DNA of 9,427 bases from SIG607 sp045590395 (GTDB lineage: Bacteria > Bacillota > Clostridia > Oscillospirales > Acutalibacteraceae): positions 1 to 9,427 of the forward strand of contig JAZNQX010000086.1 of NCBI GenBank assembly GCA_045590395.1. Reading direction: 5' to 3'. Of the stretch, positions 5,433-9,427 are shown in pieces (within the stretch, counting starts at the first letter, position 1; each line of letters starts with the position of its first letter). Position numbers and translations under genes: made by a program. A model generated the notes under the pieces. It saw nothing but the letters and a program-made list of their open reading frames with translations. It did no database searches and was not told where the DNA came from.

Positions 5433-7679
5433 ATGGCTCCAAGAAAAAAGAAGGAACAGGAAGCTCCCGTAAAAAAGAAAAACACAAATGCTTATATAGC
5501 AGGCGCAGGCACAATTATTGACCAAGAGGTTACCGAAACCTTAAAGTCTAACTTTATGCCCTATGCTATGAGCATTATTGTTTCCCGTGCCATACCCGAA
5601 ATAGACGGCTTTAAGCCCTCCCACAGAAAACTGCTTTATACAATGTATAATATGGGACTGCTTAGCGGCTCTACAATAAAGTCTGCTAATATAGTTGGTA
5701 GAACAATGCAGCTTAACCCTCACGGTGACGCCGCCATTTACGAAACTATGGTAAGACTATCTGAGGGCTATGAGGCTTTGCTTCACCCCTTTGTTGCTTC
5801 AAAGGGTTCTTTCGGTAAGGCTTATTCAAGGGATATGGCTTATGCCGCTTCCCGTTATACTGAGGCTAAACTTGCACCTATAGCGGCAGAGCTTTTTGCT
5901 GATATTGATAAAGACACCGTTGATTTTGTAGATAACTATGACGCTACTATGAAAGAGCCGGTGCTGTTTCCCGTTACCTTTCCAACAGTGCTTGTTAACT
6001 CTAATATGGGTATTGCCGCAGGTATGGCAAGTTCAATTTGTTCTTTTAATCTTAAAGAGGTATGCGAAACCACCATTGAGTATATAAAGGATAACGATAT
6101 AAATGTTGCCGATACTCTTATTGCTCCCGATTTCCCCGTGGGCGGCGAACTTCTTTATGACAGAGCAGAAATGGAAAAGATTTACGAAACGGGTAGAGGA
6201 AGTTTTAAGGTAAGAGGTGTATATAGTTTTGATAAGAAGAATAACTGTATAGATATTACCGAAATTCCGCCTACCACAACAAGTGAAGCGATTATTGAAA
6301 AGGTAATTGAGCTTGTAAAGGCAAAGAAAATTACCGAGATTAACGATATCCGTGACGAAACCGATTTAAACGGTCTTAAAATAACCATTGACCTAAAGCG
6401 CGGTGTTGATGCCGATAAGCTTATGAAAAAGCTTTACCGCCTTACTCCTATGCAGGACAGCTTTGCCTGTAACTTTAATATCCTTATTGCAGGCTCTCCG
6501 CGAGTTATGGGTGTTAAAGAGATAATCAGCGAGTGGGTTGCTTACCGTACCGAGTGTGTACGCAGAAGAGTTTATTACAGTCTTTCAAAGGCAAAGGACA
6601 GACTTCATCTTTTAAAGGGTCTTCAGAAAATACTTCTTGATATTGATAAGGCTATTAAAATTGTAAGAGAAACCGCAGAGGAAAAAGAGGTTGTTCCCAA
6701 CCTTATGATAGGCTTTGGTATTGATGAAATTCAGGCTGAATATGTAGCCGAAATCAAGCTTCGTCATTTAAACAGAGAATATATCCTTAAAAGACTTGAT
6801 GATATTGAACGGTTGGAGAAAGAAATTGAGGATATGGAGGCTATACTTAAATCCAAATCCCACGTTCTTAAAATAATCGTAAATGAACTTACTGACGTCA
6901 TTAAGAAATACGGTAAGGACAGAAAGACCAAGGTTATAAGCGCAAGTGAGGTACAGGACAGCGCTGTAGAAGAAAAAGAGGTTGATACCTCTCCCGTAAC
7001 CTTCTTCTTTACTCATGACGGTTACTTTAAGAAGATTACACCGCTGTCTCTCAGAATGAGCGGTGAGCAAAAGTGTAAGGAAGGCGACTTTATTACACAA
7101 AGCGTTGAGTCTACTAACGCCGCCCAGCTTCTTTTCTTTACAAATAAACAGCAGGTTTATAAAACCGATGCTTCGGAGTTCAGCGAAACAAAGGCAAGCG
7201 CACTGGGTGACTATATCCCTGCAAAGCTTGACTTTGACGAAGGTGAAGTGCCGGTTTATATGACGGTAGTAGATAAGTACGAGGGATATATGCTTTTCGT
7301 TTACGAAAACGGCAGAATCTCTAAGGTTTCCTTATCTGCTTACGAAACCAAAACCAACCGTAAAAAGCTTATAAAGGCATACTGTGAAAAATACCCCTTA
7401 TTTACACCTATATATATAAAGGAAGAAACCGAGCTGATGCTTCGCTCTACAAACGGCAGAGTTCTGCTTTTAAACAGCGCCTCGGTTCCCGTTAAGGGTG
7501 TAAAGGATAACGGCGGTATAAATGTTATGACCCAAAAACGCGGTCAGAAAATAGCAGCTGCTGAAATTTATGTAAAGGGTACAATAGAAAATGAGCATAG
7601 GTTGAGAACCCGTACTCTGCCTGCCGCAGGAAATAAGCCCCAGGGCGCTGCCTCGCAGGATGAAATGATACTCGATTAA
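5433..7679 (+). CDS. parC: Type IIA DNA topoisomerase cleavage subunit (ParC/GyrA-like, probably topoisomerase IV)
   Basis: The 748-residue partner subunit cuts and rejoins the DNA gate. A Lys-rich start (1-17) precedes the winged-helix region: SIIVSRAIPEIDGFKPSHRK (47-66), NPHGDAAIYETMVRL (95-109) and SRYTEAKL (140-147), where Y142 is the catalytic tyrosine and R141 its partner. MGIAAGMA (192-199) contains the DNA-intercalating isoleucine (I194). A coiled coil with leucine-rich C-gate lies at about 384-490, followed by a beta-pinwheel domain (about 518-712) with repeated blade motifs such as FTHDGYFKKI and STNGRVLLL. No QRRGGKG-type GyrA box is visible, length is near ParC (about 750) and E104 is the ParC-type residue, so topoisomerase IV is favoured over gyrase. 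A100 stands where quinolone-sensitive enzymes have Ser. The ribosome binding site AAGGAG overlaps the stop codon of the upstream gene, so the two are translated together. The tail (713-748) is low complexity. Confidence 0.9.
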   Translation: MAPRKKKEQEAPVKKKNTNAYIAGAGTIIDQEVTETLKSNFMPYAMSIIVSRAIPEIDGFKPSHRKLLYTMYNMGLLSGSTIKSANIVGRTMQLNPHGDAAIYETMVRLSEGYEALLHPFVASKGSFGKAYSRDMAYAASRYTEAKLAPIAAELFADIDKDTVDFVDNYDATMKEPVLFPVTFPTVLVNSNMGIAAGMASSICSFNLKEVCETTIEYIKDNDINVADTLIAPDFPVGGELLYDRAEMEKIYETGRGSFKVRGVYSFDKKNNCIDITEIPPTTTSEAIIEKVIELVKAKKITEINDIRDETDLNGLKITIDLKRGVDADKLMKKLYRLTPMQDSFACNFNILIAGSPRVMGVKEIISEWVAYRTECVRRRVYYSLSKAKDRLHLLKGLQKILLDIDKAIKIVRETAEEKEVVPNLMIGFGIDEIQAEYVAEIKLRHLNREYILKRLDDIERLEKEIEDMEAILKSKSHVLKIIVNELTDVIKKYGKDRKTKVISASEVQDSAVEEKEVDTSPVTFFFTHDGYFKKITPLSLRMSGEQKCKEGDFITQSVESTNAAQLLFFTNKQQVYKTDASEFSETKASALGDYIPAKLDFDEGEVPVYMTVVDKYEGYMLFVYENGRISKVSLSAYETKTNRKKLIKAYCEKYPLFTPIYIKEETELMLRSTNGRVLLLNSASVPVKGVKDNGGINVMTQKRGQKIAAAEIYVKGTIENEHRLRTRTLPAAGNKPQGAASQDEMILD

Positions 7680-7707
7680 AAAAAACCGCCGGAGTTACCT
7701 TCGGCGG
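7678..7707. terminator. GC-rich hairpin after the topoisomerase operon; canonical terminator only on the minus strand
   Basis: CCGCCGGAG (7686-7694) pairs with CTTCGGCGG (7699-7707) around a TTAC loop, a 9-bp stem with one G-U pair. Eight A residues (7678-7685) precede it and no T run follows. So the terminator form hairpin-plus-T8 is complete only when read on the minus strand, where no nearby gene needs it. On the plus strand it may still end or protect the parC transcript. Confidence 0.6.
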
Positions 7708-7708
7708 C

Positions 7709-7743
7709 TGTCGGAATAAATGCAAACGCGAATGCTTCCGACA
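7709..7743. terminator. Second stem-loop downstream of parC
   Basis: TGTCGGAA (7709-7716) and TTCCGACA (7736-7743) are exact inverted repeats. Inside them GCA (7722-7724) and TGC (7733-7735) can extend the stem past a one-sided bulge. The only T run on the plus strand is at 7761-7766, about 17 nt away, so a standard intrinsic terminator is not clear. It directly follows the hairpin at 7686-7707, giving a tandem structure between parC and valS. A 3'-end protecting structure is an alternative. Confidence 0.45.
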
Positions 7744-7785
7744 ATACTATATTAACCTTATTTTTTATCTTTATTCATTAAATGT

Positions 7786-7814
7786 TTGACAAACTGTTAT
7801 ATAAGGTTTATTAT
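7786..7814 (+). promoter_or_regulatory. Sigma-A-type promoter of valS
   Basis: A perfect -35 TTGACA (7786-7791) and a -10 TATTAT (7809-7814, one mismatch) are 17 bp apart. The start should fall near 7821, leaving about 32 nt of leader before the GTG start. That leader is too short for a T-box riboswitch. Confidence 0.78.
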
Positions 7815-7852
7815 TATTAAGATTTAGAACACTTGACTTGGAGGAAACTTTT

Positions 7853-9427
7853 GTGGCAAAAGAACTGGCTAAACAGTATAACCCCAAAGAAGTAGAAGAC
7901 CGTATATATGCTTCCTGGCTTGAAGGTAAATATTTTCACGCCAAAAGAGAGGAAGGCAAGAAGACCTATACCATAGTTATTCCGCCTCCCAATATTACAG
8001 GTCAGCTTCATATGGGACATGCTCTTGATAATACTTTACAGGATGCCCTTATCCGCTTTAAGAGAATGCAGGGCTTTGATACACTGTGGCTTCCCGGCAC
8101 CGACCACGCGTCTATTGCAACCGAGGCAAAAATCGTTGCAAAAATGAAGGAAGAAGGTCTTACCAAAGAAGACCTTGGCAGAGAAGGCTTTTTAAAGCGC
8201 GCTTGGGAGTGGAAGGAGCAGTACGGCGGAAGAATCGTACAACAGCTTAAAAAGCTTGGCTCCTCTTGTGACTGGGACAGACTTCGTTTTACTATGGACG
8301 AGGGCTGTAATAAGGCTGTAAAAGAGGTTTTTGTGAACCTCTACGAAAAAGACCTTATATACAGAGGTGAGCGTATAATCAACTGGTGTCCTCACTGCCT
8401 TACTTCAATTTCCGATGCTGAGGTTGAGTATGAGGACCAGGCAGGTCACTTCTGGCATCTTCGTTATGCTCTTTCTGACGGAAGCGGTTATCTTGAACTT
8501 GCTACCACCCGTCCCGAAACTCTGCTTGGTGATACTGCTGTTGCCGTTAACCCCGAGGACGAGCGTTATAAGGATATGATAGGCAAAACCGTTATTCTAC
8601 CTATCGTTCACAGAGAAATTCCCGTTGTAGCAGACGATTATGTTGAAATGGATTTTGGAACAGGTGTTGTTAAAATTACCCCTGCTCACGACCCTAATGA
8701 CTTTGAAGTTGGTCTTCGCCATAATCTTCCTGTTATAAATGTAATGACCGATGACGCTAAAATCACCGACGATTATCCTGCCTATGCAGGTATGGACAGA
8801 TACGAGGCAAGAAAAGCGATAGTAAATGACCTTGAAAAAGAGGGTGCTCTTGTAAAAATAGAGGACTACAATCATAATGTAGGCACCTGCTATCGTTGCT
8901 CTACCACCGTTGAACCCAGAGTTAGTAAGCAGTGGTTTGTTAAAATGAAGCCTCTCGCCGTTCCTGCTATTGACGCAGTAAAAAAGGGCGAAACTAAGTT
9001 CGTGCCACAGCGTTTTGAAAAGGTATATTTCCACTGGCTTGAGAATATACGTGACTGGTGTATTTCCCGTCAGCTTTGGTGGGGTCACCGTATCCCTGCC
9101 TGGTATTGTGACGACTGCGGTGAAATCACCGTATCCAAAACCGATGCTGTTTGCTGTAAGAAATGCGGCAGTAAGAACATAAAGCAGGACCCTGATACGC
9201 TGGATACCTGGTTCTCATCTGCCCTTTGGCCTTTCTCTACTCTCGGTTGGCCCGATAATACCGAGGACCTTAAACACTATTATCCCACCAATACCCTTGT
9301 AACAGGCTACGATATAATTCCTTTCTGGGTAATGCGTATGATGTTCTCAGGCATTGAGCAGACAGGTCAGGTACCCTTTGATACCGTTCTTATTCACGGT
9401 CTTGTAAGGGATGAGCAGGGAAGAAAA
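7853..9427 (+). CDS. valS: Valyl-tRNA synthetase, N-terminal 525 residues (runs off the right edge)
   Basis: This class I aminoacyl-tRNA synthetase attaches valine to tRNA-Val in the cytoplasm. The reading frame is open from GTG at 7853 to the last base, so it is partial; full-length enzymes are about 880 residues. The HIGH motif is PPPNITGQLHMGHAL (44-58), followed by LPGTDHASIATE (80-91). The CP1 editing domain that removes mischarged threonine shows ATTRPETLLGDTAVAVNP (217-234) and VVKITPAHDPND (272-283). T218, R220, T223, K274, T276, D280 and D283 match the known editing-pocket residues of Thermus ValRS with a constant offset of four. Cysteine pairs at 179/182, 346/349, 419/422 and 435/438 suggest zinc-binding knuckles. 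DTWFSSALWPFSTLGWP (451-467) and the final LIHGLVRDEQGRK are typical; KMSKS should begin at the last visible lysine. GGAGGAA (7840-7846) supports the GTG start. It has its own promoter and is not obviously coupled to parC. Confidence 0.97.
   Translation, partial: MAKELAKQYNPKEVEDRIYASWLEGKYFHAKREEGKKTYTIVIPPPNITGQLHMGHALDNTLQDALIRFKRMQGFDTLWLPGTDHASIATEAKIVAKMKEEGLTKEDLGREGFLKRAWEWKEQYGGRIVQQLKKLGSSCDWDRLRFTMDEGCNKAVKEVFVNLYEKDLIYRGERIINWCPHCLTSISDAEVEYEDQAGHFWHLRYALSDGSGYLELATTRPETLLGDTAVAVNPEDERYKDMIGKTVILPIVHREIPVVADDYVEMDFGTGVVKITPAHDPNDFEVGLRHNLPVINVMTDDAKITDDYPAYAGMDRYEARKAIVNDLEKEGALVKIEDYNHNVGTCYRCSTTVEPRVSKQWFVKMKPLAVPAIDAVKKGETKFVPQRFEKVYFHWLENIRDWCISRQLWWGHRIPAWYCDDCGEITVSKTDAVCCKKCGSKNIKQDPDTLDTWFSSALWPFSTLGWPDNTEDLKHYYPTNTLVTGYDIIPFWVMRMMFSGIEQTGQVPFDTVLIHGLVRDEQGRK

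Noticed and set aside
7817..9088. Several minus-strand open frames opposite valS
   Set aside because: They are shadows of the valS frame, which is open on the plus strand from 7853 to the edge and carries the HIGH and editing motifs; the minus-strand products look like no known protein.

Overview
The window looks like chromosomal DNA from a moderately AT-rich Firmicute, probably an anaerobic gut-type member of the class Clostridia. The signs are strong AGGAGG-type ribosome binding sites, near-consensus sigma-A promoters, TAA stops on all five complete genes, a YabE-like 3D-domain cell-wall protein and a parE-parC type gene order. Genus cannot be given from sequence reading alone. No mobile element, CRISPR array, tRNA or rRNA was seen.

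Layout from left to right. (1) A promoter at 12-40 drives a two-gene plus-strand operon: an 11-helix sodium-dependent NSS (LeuT-fold) amino acid transporter (71-1438) and a small FMN-binding flavoredoxin-like protein (1454-1960). (2) A near-symmetric bidirectional terminator (1967-1990) separates this operon from a convergent minus-strand gene (2002-2904) for a membrane-anchored cell-wall protein with DUF348-like and 3D domains. (3) A 531-bp divergent intergenic region (2905-3435) holds a strong minus-strand promoter for the 3D gene, a strong plus-strand promoter for the topoisomerase operon, and several palindromes that could be operators. (4) A two-gene operon encodes the ATPase/TOPRIM subunit (3436-5418) and the DNA-cleaving subunit (5433-7679) of a type IIA topoisomerase. 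Lengths, the missing GyrA box and a ParC-type glutamate suggest a topoisomerase IV-like enzyme (ParE/ParC), but a divergent one. (5) After tandem hairpins, a promoter and short leader precede valS (valyl-tRNA synthetase), which starts with GTG at 7853 and runs off the right edge just before its KMSKS motif.

How the genes work together: the two topoisomerase subunits must form one A2B2 enzyme that passes one DNA duplex through another using ATP, and they are translated from adjacent cistrons. The transporter/flavoprotein pair is co-transcribed but has no obvious shared pathway. The 3D protein and ValRS are independent housekeeping functions.

I found no evidence of a wholly new multi-gene system. 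The points most worth a second look are the unusual active-site and drug-pocket residues of the topoisomerase, the stacked palindromes on its promoter (one with a distant inverted copy), and the valS leader, which has no room for a T-box.
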